A DNA stretch of 64,000 nt from Anaerolineales bacterium (GCA_025808555.1 CP075526.1:1132712-1196711), one strand, 5' to 3'; positions 40,402 through 49,861 are shown, counted from the stretch's first letter. Translations and numbers: made by a program. The notes: generated by a model not told the origin, from the letters alone.

Positions 40402-41567
40402 AGATCGCGGTTGTACTTGATCAGTACTACACCCATGATGGCGGCGCCTTTACTTTCCAAGGTGAATTGCTCAAGGCACTGGAGAGCGTTGCCCCCGAGT
40501 CTCGTCACCAGTTTGTCGTTCTAAGCCCTACTACTCTAGAACTCACCGATGCAAGCAATCTCGTCTGGCAGCGCTACAGCAAGCCTGGTTTGGTGGAACG
40601 CGCATTGCTAAAGCTGTTCCGCTTCCTGCCAGAATTGGAAAATCGTCTTGCCTGGCGTTCTGGCTTGGAGCGCCAGGCAAGACGCGCCGGGGCAGAGATT
40701 GCCTGGTTCCTAAGCCCGCGCATCAGCGCAATGCGCATGCCCTTTGTGCCCCTGGTGCTGGATCTGCAGCATCGCCTTCAGCCGCAATTTCCTGAAGTGA
40801 GCGCGGGCGGAGAGTGGCACACGCGCGAAAGGCACTATCGCCGGTGCTTGCCCGAGGCGCGGGTTGTGGTGGCCGGCACGGGAGCTGGCCGGGACGAGAT
40901 CATGCGCTTTTACGAGGTCCCCCGAGATAAGGTGACCTTGCTGCCGCACCCCACCCCGCAAGCCGCTCTGGATAGCGGTGCCCAAAATGATATGCAAGTG
41001 CTTTCCGACTTCGAATTAAAGCCGGGGTATTTGCTGTACCCGGCACAATTATGGACTCACAAGAATCACGCTAACTTAGTGCTAGCTTTGGCGGATCTCA
41101 AAAAAACCGGGCCAGCATTGCAGTTGGTGCTTACCGGCGCTGACTTTGGAGCAAAGCGTGGTATTCAAAAACTGGTCGAGGCACATGGCTTATCTGATCA
41201 AGTCAAATTTCTGGATTATGTAAGCCGTGAAGATCTATACGCTTTATATAGAAACGCATTGGCTTTAACCTACATGAGTTTCTTTGGGCCAGAGAATCTA
41301 CCCCCGTTGGAATCTTTTGCGCTGGGTTGCCCAGTAATTGCAGCCCGTGTGAGCGGCGCCGAGGAGCAACTGGTTGATGCAGCCATTCTGGTGGATCCAA
41401 CTGATCCACATGAAGTTGCCGACGCAGTGCGAAAACTACACTCGGATCCCAAGTTGCGCCAGGACTTGATCGAATCTGGTCGCAAACGTGCGCAGGCTTG
41501 GACCACAAGGGATTTTGTGCGTGGTGCGCTGCGAGCTTTTGATGCTATCGAGAGCGAAGGGTTATGA
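40398..41567 (+). CDS. GT4-family glycosyltransferase
   Basis: 389 residues from ATG 40398 in an ATGA overlap; an in-frame ATG 75 bases earlier lies inside the methyltransferase and adds no conserved sequence. LDQYYTHDGGAFTFQGELLKAL at the acceptor side, YLLYPAQLWTHKNHANLVLAL at the start of the donor domain, and FFGPENLPPLESFALGCPVIAARVSGAEEQLVDAAILVDP, the WbdA/mannosyltransferase-like signature where the first Glu is in GPE. Donor unknown. Confidence 0.88.
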   Translation: MKIAVVLDQYYTHDGGAFTFQGELLKALESVAPESRHQFVVLSPTTLELTDASNLVWQRYSKPGLVERALLKLFRFLPELENRLAWRSGLERQARRAGAEIAWFLSPRISAMRMPFVPLVLDLQHRLQPQFPEVSAGGEWHTRERHYRRCLPEARVVVAGTGAGRDEIMRFYEVPRDKVTLLPHPTPQAALDSGAQNDMQVLSDFELKPGYLLYPAQLWTHKNHANLVLALADLKKTGPALQLVLTGADFGAKRGIQKLVEAHGLSDQVKFLDYVSREDLYALYRNALALTYMSFFGPENLPPLESFALGCPVIAARVSGAEEQLVDAAILVDPTDPHEVADAVRKLHSDPKLRQDLIESGRKRAQAWTTRDFVRGALRAFDAIESEGL

Positions 41568-42493
41568 GTTCCCCCCGAGTAAGCATTCTGGCTTCTGTGT
41601 ACAAGGGTGAAGCCTATTTGATTGCTTATATTGCACAACTGCAGCAGCAGACCCTGTTTAGTAGTGCAGAAGTTATCTTTATCTGCAACCAGCCATCCCC
41701 TAATGAGTTGCAGATCGCGCATGCCTTCCAAGCTGAGTTTCCGGCGCAGATTCAAGTGCATTCCGTCGAGCGAGAGACACTAGGAGCCTCATGGAACCGA
41801 GCATGGGCGGCCGCTAGTGCTCCATTGTTAGCGATCTGGAATATCGATGATTGCCGCCAGCCCGATTCGCTGGAACGCCAGGTGAACTCAATGGAGGGCA
41901 CAGACTGGGCCTTATCCTATGGAGACTACATTACTGTGCCCACGTACGGGGAGCAGAGTGGGCAGCGTAGGCATACACCTGTGTATGACCCGGTTTATTT
42001 TGCGCGTGCGTTTGCTCAGGGTGGCGCCTTTTGGGTGCTACGGCGCGCGGTGGCCGAGCGTGTAGGCTATTTTGATGAGCAGCTACGGGTGGCAGCAGAC
42101 ATGGATCTGTCACTGCGCATGGCGGCCAATGGCTTGCAGATGGGGCGGGTGGACGGAGTGCTGGGGTACTTTACCGATGCGGCGCAAGGCTTGAGCACGC
42201 GGGAGGGTGGGCGCGAAGCGTTGATTGAGCGCACTGCCGTTCAGCTGCGCTATGGCGTGTATGACAAAGTTCACCCTGAGTTGCGCAGTGCTGCTGAGCA
42301 CTTACGGCTGGACGCGGCCCGGAATTTTGGAGAATGGCGCTCTCTTGAGGAGCTGGTGCCTGACTACCCGCGCTATCTCCGCAAGCGGAGACCGCTGTGG
42401 TTGCTAGGAAAAATCCGCTTTGCAATCCGGGAGCTGCTAACGCGTCTGGGCCTATTGTCAAAACTACACGCAGGTTTTGACCGAGAGCTCTAG
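41564..42493 (+). CDS. GT2-family glycosyltransferase
   Basis: 309 residues. VSILASVYKGEAYLIAYIAQLQQ and VIFICNQPSPNELQIA open a GT-A fold; the metal motif region reads LLAIWNIDDCRQPDSL, with IDD in place of the usual DxD context. AADMDLSLRMAANGLQ near 180 corresponds to the ED-type catalytic-base helix. Last gene of block A; 47 bases follow before the next start, including a new promoter. Confidence 0.85.
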   Translation: MSSPRVSILASVYKGEAYLIAYIAQLQQQTLFSSAEVIFICNQPSPNELQIAHAFQAEFPAQIQVHSVERETLGASWNRAWAAASAPLLAIWNIDDCRQPDSLERQVNSMEGTDWALSYGDYITVPTYGEQSGQRRHTPVYDPVYFARAFAQGGAFWVLRRAVAERVGYFDEQLRVAADMDLSLRMAANGLQMGRVDGVLGYFTDAAQGLSTREGGREALIERTAVQLRYGVYDKVHPELRSAAEHLRLDAARNFGEWRSLEELVPDYPRYLRKRRPLWLLGKIRFAIRELLTRLGLLSKLHAGFDREL

Positions 42494-42521
42494 GCAGAAA
42501 AAAGCAGCCCCGCTCTCTCGT

Positions 42522-42527
42522 TATAAT
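42522..42527 (+). promoter_or_regulatory. -10 box of polysaccharide block B
   Basis: Consensus TATAAT, ending 13 bases before ATG 42541. The leader would be about 6 bases with no Shine-Dalgarno. No -35 consensus. It suggests that transcription restarts here after block A. Confidence 0.6.
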
Positions 42528-42540
42528 CGCGCAGCCTCCC

Positions 42541-43686
42541 ATGCCTAGCCTTAAACCCTCAATACTTTTGCTTGGAACTCAGATGGAAGTGGCCGGTGCA
42601 CAGCGTGTGCTGTTTCTTCTGGCTGATTACCTTCATAAAAACGGTTACTCGGTGCAGGCGGCCTTTGTATATGACAAACAAGGACTGGCGGCTGAGTGGC
42701 AGCACCAGCACAAGTATCCGGTGATCTCGCTCAATGGCTGGAAACAGGACGGTTTTGTGGCCGCCAACCTGGTGCGGCTGGCTACAGCCATGCTGCGTTT
42801 GTTTGCTATCCTGCGCCGGCACCAGTTAGTCATCACTTATACGCCGCATAGCAATCTACTGGGGCTGCCGCTGGCCTGGCTGGCTGGCACCCAGGTGCGC
42901 CTGGGTACGCACCACGGCCATATTGAAAATGCCCCCGGCTTGCTAAGCTCGCTGCATAGCCAACTCACGAATTCCGCGGCGTGCACTCGCATGGTGTGTG
43001 TTTCGAGCCAGGTGCGCAGTCTTGCACAACGTGAAGGAGCACGCCCTGAGAAGCTCGTGGTGATCGATAACGGCATCGTGCCCCCGCCTGAAATCGCACT
43101 AACTGCGGAGCAAAAACAATCACTGCGTCGCTCTCTGGTGGTTACCCAGGATCAGCTTCTGCTGGTGACTGTTGGTCGTCTGATGGTGCAAAAGGGTCAT
43201 ACATATCTACTTGATGCTATCCATCTTCTTCAGGAGACGAATGCTGTCTTTGCTTTTGTTGGGGATGGCCCCTTGCGTGAAGAGCTTGAAGCAAAAGCAA
43301 GCGCGCTTGGGTTAAATGATAGAGTGCGTTTTATAGGCGTACGGAATGATGTGGCAGAGTTGCTGACAGTTGCAGATGTATTTGTGCAACCTTCGCTTTG
43401 GGAGGGGATGTCACTTGCTCTATTGGAAGCCATGTTTGTAGGACTCCCTGTGGTGGCGACGCGGATCGAGGCGTCTACCGACGTTCTCGAACACGAGCAG
43501 ACTGGGCTGCTGGTTGAGCCGCAGGACCCCGCCAGCCTGGCCGATGCATTGCGACGCATTATCGGCGATGCTGAATTACGTGCCCGTTTGGGCCGTGCTG
43601 CGCAACACAAGGCTCGCCAAAGTTACACTGTAGACGTTATGGGCGCTGCTTACGCTGGCTTGATAAAGGATTTACACAATGCATAG
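42541..43686 (+). CDS. GT4-family glycosyltransferase
   Basis: 381 residues, GT-B fold. N-terminal LLLGTQMEVAGAQRVLFLLADYLHKNG is a strong GT4 start, with GGA replaced by VAGAQ. LLVTVGRLMVQKGHTYLL and ADVFVQPSLWEGMSLALLEAMFVGLPVVATRIEASTDVL give the nucleotide-sugar site and E-x7-E motif. First gene of block B, followed by three large membrane proteins; overlaps the next gene by 8 bases. Confidence 0.9.
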   Translation: MPSLKPSILLLGTQMEVAGAQRVLFLLADYLHKNGYSVQAAFVYDKQGLAAEWQHQHKYPVISLNGWKQDGFVAANLVRLATAMLRLFAILRRHQLVITYTPHSNLLGLPLAWLAGTQVRLGTHHGHIENAPGLLSSLHSQLTNSAACTRMVCVSSQVRSLAQREGARPEKLVVIDNGIVPPPEIALTAEQKQSLRRSLVVTQDQLLLVTVGRLMVQKGHTYLLDAIHLLQETNAVFAFVGDGPLREELEAKASALGLNDRVRFIGVRNDVAELLTVADVFVQPSLWEGMSLALLEAMFVGLPVVATRIEASTDVLEHEQTGLLVEPQDPASLADALRRIIGDAELRARLGRAAQHKARQSYTVDVMGAAYAGLIKDLHNA

Positions 43687-45715
43687 CCGCAAGGAGCTGT
43701 TTTTTGGTGTTGCTCTGTTTTTTGCGCTGGGCGCATTTGCCGAGTCGTTTCAGATCGCCTGGGGTTCCGGGTTTTTTGTTGGGCGGCTTTCACTCAAGTG
43801 GTTGCTTACACTGCTTGGCTTGGCTCTTCTGCTGGTGTGCGTACTGTGGGCCGTTTGCAACAGTTTGCAGCAGTCTAAAGCGGCGACCGCCCTGCGCAAC
43901 AAGCTGTTTGACCGCTTAGCTGCTGTTCCGTTGTTGCGCTGGTTCGTTTTGGCGCTCTTCGTAATTTTCCCCTGGTACTTTATTTACTATTCGCCATGGG
44001 GCGGTTTATTCACAGGCTTTTTTACACGCACTTTGCTGTACGCCATGGCGGTTCTGGCAGCGGCTTTGTTATTGACTCGTAACCGCAAAGCCCTGGTGAC
44101 CTGGAATGCATTCTTTCTCTCGCTGTTGTTTGTAGCCACTGGGTTGGTCATTGGCGATGCGTTTGTGCGCGTTACCAGTTACCCGCTTGCACTGCATTGG
44201 TCAGAAGGGAACCGTCTCTGGGACTATTCCCTGCTGTATGGGCGTGAACGGTATGACTATCCGGCGACGGAGCCGATATTTGCCTGGATAGACCGTGGGC
44301 GTCAAACACTGTGGGGATTACCCTTCCTATCGTCAGACCTGACTATAGCCGGTGCGCGAGCCTGGAGCGCGCTGATGAGCACTCTTCCATATGCTCTGTT
44401 GGGCTGGTTTGCGTTTAGACCATTGAAGACGGCCCGCTTGCAGTGGTTTCTGGCTGGGCTGTGGGCTTTGATTTTTCTGAACCAGGGACCAATCTATGCG
44501 CCGCTGATCCTTAGCGCCATTCTGGTTGCTTTCGCTCGCCGGCAGGCACTCTGGATCGCAATTCCGTTGGTGGCGCTGGCGGGCACTTACGCGGCCGCCA
44601 GTCGGTTTACGTGGACCTTTGCGCCAGCGATCTGGGCTGTAATACTCAGCCTGTCTGATGCTGCGTGGCTGCAGAGCAAGCTGCGCTGGCAAGACTGGGC
44701 GCGGGCGGTGGCACTGGGCCTGAGCGGGCTGTGGAGCGCAGGGCTGCCGATCATCGGCGGCATTTTGTCCAGCCTGTTTGCTCCTACCTCTGATCCTATA
44801 GGACCTATTGATGCTACGCCGGGTGCGCAAGGCGTAAGCAGCGTGCAGGCGCTCCAAGCCACGGTGACAAGCCAGCCGTTTGCGTGGGAACGTATGCTGC
44901 CCAACGATGTCTTCCCCCCGGGAATTCTGCTGGGTTTGCTGGCCGCGGCCGGCCCCTTGGTGTTGCTTATGCTTTATCTCGTGCGAACTGGCCATTGGAA
45001 GACGGTTGCGTTCCAGCGCCTGGTTTTGCTGGGCGGATTGGGCGCATTCCTCGTCGTGGGGTTGATCGCCAGTGCCAAAGTTGGCGGTGGCGCAGATCTG
45101 CACAACCTGGATATGCTTCTGGTCACATTGGTGCTGTTGATGGGGGTGGCCTGGGAGGCTGGGCTGCATAAGCAGTTGGGTAAGTGGGTGGGGAACAACC
45201 GCAGTGCTCAGGCTGCACTCACAGGTATGTTGCTGATACCGGCTTTGTTTCCGCTGTATTCAGGCGCTCCGTTGGATCTACCCGACGAGGAACGCCTTAG
45301 CTACATCATGGAGCGTATAGATGCAAATGTAGCTTGTGCGGCTCAGTATGGCCCAATCCTGTTCCTGGACCAAAGGCACTTGTTGACCTTTCGGTATATG
45401 ACCGAAGTTGCACTGCATCCTGAATATGAAAAGAAGTATGTGATGGACCAGGCGTTATCTGCTAATCGGGCTTTCTTTGATGAATTTGCTTCAGACTTGG
45501 CCGCACACAAATACGCTCTCATTGTCGGCGAACTGGAAGATACGGTTTTCCGCGGGCGAAACCCACAATATGGCGATAGTTTGATCGTTGAGAACAACGC
45601 CTGGAAGCGCTGGGTCAGCATTCCGTTGCTACGCTACTACCAATCAGTGCATGATTTTCAAGATGTGGGCGTAGAGACTTTTATGCCTATTGGGAATACT
45701 TTTGAGTGCCCGTAG
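43679..45715 (+). CDS. Polytopic membrane protein, unknown (GT-C-like)
   Basis: 678 residues. At least twelve hydrophobic segments spread over residues ~5-540, then a soluble C-terminal region of ~130 residues (VACAAQYGPILFLDQRHLLTF). The extracytoplasmic loop after helix 4 or 5 has LHWSEGNRLWDYSLLYGRERYDYP, acidic and aromatic like loops of membrane-bound GT-C enzymes. No known family is clearly recognised. Position after a GT4 and before two GT39-like proteins suggests transfer or polymerisation of glycan from a lipid carrier outside the membrane. Function not known. Confidence 0.65.
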   Translation: MHSRKELFFGVALFFALGAFAESFQIAWGSGFFVGRLSLKWLLTLLGLALLLVCVLWAVCNSLQQSKAATALRNKLFDRLAAVPLLRWFVLALFVIFPWYFIYYSPWGGLFTGFFTRTLLYAMAVLAAALLLTRNRKALVTWNAFFLSLLFVATGLVIGDAFVRVTSYPLALHWSEGNRLWDYSLLYGRERYDYPATEPIFAWIDRGRQTLWGLPFLSSDLTIAGARAWSALMSTLPYALLGWFAFRPLKTARLQWFLAGLWALIFLNQGPIYAPLILSAILVAFARRQALWIAIPLVALAGTYAAASRFTWTFAPAIWAVILSLSDAAWLQSKLRWQDWARAVALGLSGLWSAGLPIIGGILSSLFAPTSDPIGPIDATPGAQGVSSVQALQATVTSQPFAWERMLPNDVFPPGILLGLLAAAGPLVLLMLYLVRTGHWKTVAFQRLVLLGGLGAFLVVGLIASAKVGGGADLHNLDMLLVTLVLLMGVAWEAGLHKQLGKWVGNNRSAQAALTGMLLIPALFPLYSGAPLDLPDEERLSYIMERIDANVACAAQYGPILFLDQRHLLTFRYMTEVALHPEYEKKYVMDQALSANRAFFDEFASDLAAHKYALIVGELEDTVFRGRNPQYGDSLIVENNAWKRWVSIPLLRYYQSVHDFQDVGVETFMPIGNTFECP

Positions 45716-45721
45716 TTAAGA

Positions 45722-45727
45722 TATGAT
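45722..45727 (+). promoter_or_regulatory. Possible -10 box before the 839-residue membrane protein gene
   Basis: TATGAT (5 of 6). The transcription start would be near 45734, at the base of a hairpin, with ATG at 45763. No -35 at good spacing. Confidence 0.4.
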
Positions 45728-45732
45728 TCAAA

Positions 45733-45757
45733 AGTGTTGGGGTACTACTCCAACACT
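45733..45757 (+). other. Hairpin in a short leader
   Basis: AGTGTTGG and CCAACACT form an 8-bp stem around a 9-base loop, ending 5 bases before ATG 45763. No T-run follows. It would begin at the predicted mRNA 5' end and could protect the mRNA or hide the start; it could also be a protein-binding site. Confidence 0.6.
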
Positions 45758-45762
45758 GGTTC

Positions 45763-48282
45763 ATGAAATCCTCAAAAAAACAATCTGAGATTGTATGGCG
45801 CCTGACCCTAGCCGCAAGCCTGCTATGCGGTCTGTTTGCTGTCGTCAGCCTGCTTTCAACTCCAAGTGAAAGCAGCGCCGCATTATTCCTGGGCTATTCC
45901 GCCGAGCGCCTGGTCCTCGCCGGTGTGGTGCTGTTGCTTGTGTTTGCACAAGGCGCTGTTCTGCTGCGTTGGCGCGCACTTCGCCGCCCGCGAGAGCAAT
46001 TCGTTGCCTGGTTAATTGAAGCAAATCCCTGGATTGTTTCGATCTGCTTGGGGGGCATTTTGATGTTGGCCACCGGGGCTGCACTCATGTCGCCTGGTTA
46101 TTCGATTACGATGCTTGGCCCGCTGGCTTTGTATGCCCAACGTCTGCAACCCGTATTTGCTTATATGGCAGTCTTGGCCGCTGGTTTGTTGTTGCTTTGG
46201 CTGACCGCCCGTGGTCTTGATCTTAGGGCATTACGCTCCCAACGCCAACTGCTGGTCGCCAGCCTAATAGCTTTTGCCTCACTTGTTGGCGCAATTCTCA
46301 TTATCGTTATCACGCGGGTTGGCCTGGGATTTGATGCCACGCGTTGGATGGCGCCCAATGCGCCTATTTTGCTTACCCAAGTCGTGCTCACCCTGATTAC
46401 ATCTATAAGCTTGTTGATCGCTATAGCCTGGCTGCGAAAACGCTACGGCTTTTTTGAAAGAGTGGATCTTGTGCTGGCGGTGCTGGTGTGGATGGTGGCA
46501 GCGGGGATGTGGTTGCAGCAACCTGCTCAGCCAACGTACTACAGTTCGGATCTGACCAGCCCGAACTACGAGAGCTATCCGCTTTCCGACGCGTTCAATC
46601 ATGATGTGATCGCACAGAATGTTCAGATAGGAGAGGGTTTCCACTTCGGCGGAATGGTGGCAATTCGTCGCCCGCTGTATGTCATGTTCCTCTCTGGCGT
46701 TGAGGCGCTGTTTAACTCCGACTATACGAATGTGATCGCTGTGCAGGTAATGGTGCTGGCGCTTTTTCCGGCTGCGCTGTATCTGCTTGGCACGCGCCTA
46801 CATCACCGCCTCTCAGGCTTATTGTTGGCCGGCTTCATGATCTTTCGTGAGACCAATGCCATTGCGCTTGGACATATCATCAATCTCTCGCATGCCAAAA
46901 TGCTGATGGCGGATCTGCCGGCCGCACTAGGCATTGCCACTGTGGGTGTGCTGGCAGTCGGCTGGCTGAGTAAAACCAAGCCTGATGCGCGCCGGGGTCT
47001 GTTGGTGGGCGGCGTATTGGGCGCCTTTGTGTTGCTGCGTTCTCAGATGCTTACGGTAGTGCCGGCATTCGTATTGCTGGCTGTGTTGGTGTGGGGGTTC
47101 CGTAAGGGTTGGCGGTCAGGCGTTCTGTTCGGGATTGGGGTGTTGTTGGTGGCCAGCCCATGGGTTGTCCGAAATCGCTTGGGTATGGGGCAATGGGCAA
47201 TAGAAGATTCCATTGTGTCCGGTTTTTTGGCGAACCGCTACCGGTATGAACCGGGCACTTTTGGTTTACCTTTCCTGATGGGCGAGACAGAGGGTGAATA
47301 TTATGCTCGCCAAATGGGGGCGGTGCGCAGCTTCATGCTGAAGGACCCCTTATACGTTGCTGGTTTTGTAACTGACAACTTTGTACGCAATCAGATAGTC
47401 AATTTTATGACCCTGCCCACCACTGCAGTATTGCGCAGCCTGGAAGCACACGTGCGTGAGCTGCCATATTGGCCCAGTTGGGATGGCGGGCTTGCGTCTG
47501 AAAGCTATGTGATCATTGCGCTGAATACTGTGCTTGTTAGCGTGGGCCTGGCTGCAGCGTGGCAGCGGTTAGGCTGGGTTGGCTTGGTACCCCTATTCAT
47601 CAATCTGGGGTTTACCGCCAACCTGGCATTGGCCCGCGTAGCGGGCTGGCGCTACAACCTGCCTGCTGATTGGACGGTGCTGCTGTACTACGCCATTGGC
47701 ATGGGACAGCTGGTCCTGTGGGTATCAGCCGTGTTGCCAAAGAGTGAATGGCGCCAGCAAGCGCTCTCGGTAGATGTGACACCCAAGCCAAAAGAGAAAC
47801 ACTACACCCCTGGCGCTTGGATAAGCGCTGTAATGGCCCTTTTGTTGGCTGGCTTGTCCTATTCCCTTATTGAAGCACTCTCTAGCCCGCGCTTTTCCAA
47901 ACTGAGCACTGTGCAGGTATTAGAAGTTGTAGAAAAAATCCCCTCTGCGCCGACCGAACTCATCAGCCTATTGGAAAGCGGCCAAGCGAGTGTTTTGCAC
48001 GGCCGCGCTTTGTATCCTAGCTTTTATAGCGCTGGGCAAGGCCGCGATAATGATTTTTTACTTACGCAGGTTCAAGATTATCCTCGTGTAAGTTTCTTTC
48101 TAATTGGGCCTGAACCTGCCGCCTTGTTGCTGCCCCATGACGGTGCTGACCTTCACTTCCCGAATGCTTCGGATGCCATTGTGATCCGATGCAGTAGCCA
48201 GGATGTTAATGTGCTGGCTGTGGTTTTGATGGAATACGGCACAATAGTGCCTTCCGCCCGCCTTTCTGATGGGTGTCAGTAA
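45763..48282 (+). CDS. Large polytopic membrane protein, GT39/ArnT-like
   Basis: 839 residues with around fifteen hydrophobic segments. The loop YYSSDLTSPNYESYPLSDAFNHDVIAQNVQIGEGFHFGG followed by RRPLYVMFLSGVEALF resembles the first periplasmic loop of lipid-linked-sugar-dependent GT-C enzymes (DAxxYD-like acidic site, then R-P-L-Y). MLMADLPAALGIATVGVLAVG and LLVASPWVVRNRLGMGQW match the general GT39/PMT_2 pattern. The C-terminal ~100 residues lie outside the membrane. It would transfer sugar from a polyprenyl donor on the outer face; this is an inference. Four-base gap to the next gene. Confidence 0.7.
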   Translation: MKSSKKQSEIVWRLTLAASLLCGLFAVVSLLSTPSESSAALFLGYSAERLVLAGVVLLLVFAQGAVLLRWRALRRPREQFVAWLIEANPWIVSICLGGILMLATGAALMSPGYSITMLGPLALYAQRLQPVFAYMAVLAAGLLLLWLTARGLDLRALRSQRQLLVASLIAFASLVGAILIIVITRVGLGFDATRWMAPNAPILLTQVVLTLITSISLLIAIAWLRKRYGFFERVDLVLAVLVWMVAAGMWLQQPAQPTYYSSDLTSPNYESYPLSDAFNHDVIAQNVQIGEGFHFGGMVAIRRPLYVMFLSGVEALFNSDYTNVIAVQVMVLALFPAALYLLGTRLHHRLSGLLLAGFMIFRETNAIALGHIINLSHAKMLMADLPAALGIATVGVLAVGWLSKTKPDARRGLLVGGVLGAFVLLRSQMLTVVPAFVLLAVLVWGFRKGWRSGVLFGIGVLLVASPWVVRNRLGMGQWAIEDSIVSGFLANRYRYEPGTFGLPFLMGETEGEYYARQMGAVRSFMLKDPLYVAGFVTDNFVRNQIVNFMTLPTTAVLRSLEAHVRELPYWPSWDGGLASESYVIIALNTVLVSVGLAAAWQRLGWVGLVPLFINLGFTANLALARVAGWRYNLPADWTVLLYYAIGMGQLVLWVSAVLPKSEWRQQALSVDVTPKPKEKHYTPGAWISAVMALLLAGLSYSLIEALSSPRFSKLSTVQVLEVVEKIPSAPTELISLLESGQASVLHGRALYPSFYSAGQGRDNDFLLTQVQDYPRVSFFLIGPEPAALLLPHDGADLHFPNASDAIVIRCSSQDVNVLAVVLMEYGTIVPSARLSDGCQ

Positions 48283-48286
48283 AGTT

Positions 48287-49825
48287 ATGGCTAAAAAGCA
48301 CAAAAACTCTTCGTTGCGAAACTATTTAGTAGTAGGTTTTCTGATTCTTGTTTTGTCTAGTCTGCTGGCCTGGGTCTCCAATCGTTTTGCTTCGTTGCAG
48401 GGCTGGTGGTCGTTCACTGGCTTGCTTGGTCTTTTGGTCGGTGTCGGTTTAGCGGCCTGGCGCGTCATGCGAATTGAGAACGCGCCGCGCTGGCTGGCCT
48501 GGTTGGTGCTTGGCGCGATTGCTTTCCGTTTGGTGCTTAGCATCATTTGGCTGTTGGGGCTGCCTGCCTGGGGCTACGACACGGATGTGCAGGCGGCCGG
48601 GTACGTGATGCAAGATGCCTTCAACCGAGATTCGGCCGCCTGGCAATTTGCCCAATCCAATGAGCCATTGTGGAAGGCCTTTGCTGGTTACAGCGTCACC
48701 GACCAGTATGGCGGTTTGCTTTTCTTGAGCGCGACCATCTATAAGTATCTGGCTGCCCCTACTCACATGCCATTGTTGACCCTGCTGCCAGCGGCAGTTG
48801 TCTCAGGGCTGGCTGTGGCATTTGTGTGGGCGGCTGGAGCGCGCGCGTTTGGTAAGCGGGTGGCCTGGCTGGCCGCGTGGGGGCTGGCTCTGTATCCGGA
48901 AGCGGCCTTACTGGGCTCTTCGCAGATGCGCGAGGCCTTTACCGTGTGTTTGCTCCCAATGGTGCTGCTGGCTGTGCAGCAGATCAACAGCGGTACTCGT
49001 CGTTTAGGGTTGCAGCTGTTGCTGGTGAGCTTTGCCAGTGCGGCTTTTTTGTCATGGCCGTTCGTCTCTTCTCTGTTGCTATTTGCCGCCATCACTTGGC
49101 TGGCACTGACGAACTGGAAGCTGTTACGGGATAGACACATCTGGATTGGCTTGGGAATTCTGGCGGTGGCGGCAAGCCTGTATTTCTTCGTGTTTAGTTC
49201 AATAGGTGACACCTGGCTTGTACAATCGGCGGACTGGCAGGTATATGTCAGCGAGAATTCGTCCGGCTGGGTGGCACGCCAATTTGAGCGTATGCCCCTT
49301 TGGGCCAAAGTGCCCTTCCTGGTTGCTTATGGGCTGGTGCGCCCGCTGCTGCCCGCGGCCCTGGCCGCTGGCGGCCCGATGGTGTGGACTGTCATCGGTG
49401 TATGGCGTGCTCTGGGTTGGACCGCGGTTTTAGCCCTGCTGGTGTATGCCAGCTATCTGGTGTTGCGAGCGCGTGCCTGGTTGCAGTTACCCGGCGTCTG
49501 GCTGCTGGGCAGCTGGGTGGTTAGTCTAGTGGCTTCATACCGCGGCGGCGGCGACTTATGGGACAACCCACGCTATCGCAGTGCCTTTGCTGCCGTTCAA
49601 GTGCTCCTGACAGCCTGGGCTTGGGTACGGCAGGAAGAGACTAAGGACCCTTGGCTGCGCCGCAGCCTGGTCTCGGCGCTGATTCTGTGCGCATGGCTGA
49701 TCCCTTGGTATTTGCGTCGTTATGTAGGCCTGGAGTGGTGGCCGATTGTGGAGATCCACCAGCTGCTGGGTGTGGGCCTGGCCAGCTGTGCCCTCTATAT
49801 GCTGTGGGACTGGTTGCGGGCTTGA
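48287..49825 (+). CDS. Polytopic membrane protein, GT39-like
   Basis: 512 residues from ATG 48287 (MAKKHKNSSLRN), 4 bases after the preceding stop; an ATG at 48269 inside that gene is an alternative. Around eleven helices. The first outer loop reads PAWGYDTDVQAAGYVMQDAFNRDS, an acidic YDTD site, and the next loop has YSVTDQYGGLLFLSATIYKYL. LGSSQMREAFTVCLLPMVLLAV fits the PMT_2/GT39-like pattern. It closes block B. A consensus promoter lies just past its stop codon. Specific function unknown. Confidence 0.7.
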   Translation: MAKKHKNSSLRNYLVVGFLILVLSSLLAWVSNRFASLQGWWSFTGLLGLLVGVGLAAWRVMRIENAPRWLAWLVLGAIAFRLVLSIIWLLGLPAWGYDTDVQAAGYVMQDAFNRDSAAWQFAQSNEPLWKAFAGYSVTDQYGGLLFLSATIYKYLAAPTHMPLLTLLPAAVVSGLAVAFVWAAGARAFGKRVAWLAAWGLALYPEAALLGSSQMREAFTVCLLPMVLLAVQQINSGTRRLGLQLLLVSFASAAFLSWPFVSSLLLFAAITWLALTNWKLLRDRHIWIGLGILAVAASLYFFVFSSIGDTWLVQSADWQVYVSENSSGWVARQFERMPLWAKVPFLVAYGLVRPLLPAALAAGGPMVWTVIGVWRALGWTAVLALLVYASYLVLRARAWLQLPGVWLLGSWVVSLVASYRGGGDLWDNPRYRSAFAAVQVLLTAWAWVRQEETKDPWLRRSLVSALILCAWLIPWYLRRYVGLEWWPIVEIHQLLGVGLASCALYMLWDWLRA

Positions 49826-49849
49826 CCTTTACCTTCCCAACGTTATAAT
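49822..49849 (+). promoter_or_regulatory. Promoter of polysaccharide block C
   Basis: TTGACC (49822-49827) and consensus TATAAT (49844-49849) with a 16-base spacer, starting inside the stop region of the preceding gene. Transcription would start near 49856, about 22 bases before ATG 49878. The best-matching promoter in the window. Confidence 0.82.
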
Positions 49850-49861
49850 TCAGCGGCTGAA
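49847..49861 (+). promoter_or_regulatory. Candidate operator (AATTCA-N4-CTGAA), block C
   Basis: AATTCAG-CGG-CTGAATT (49847-49863) is a perfect inverted repeat with 7-bp arms. It overlaps the end of the -10 box and the transcription start. Its core matches the block A promoter motif at identical spacing and position. Binding by the adjacent regulators is inferred. Confidence 0.55.

Noticed and set aside
44333-45169. Minus-strand 278-codon frame inside the 678-residue membrane protein gene
   Set aside because: Gln/Arg/Pro-rich antisense shadow; the plus-strand frame has regular membrane helices.
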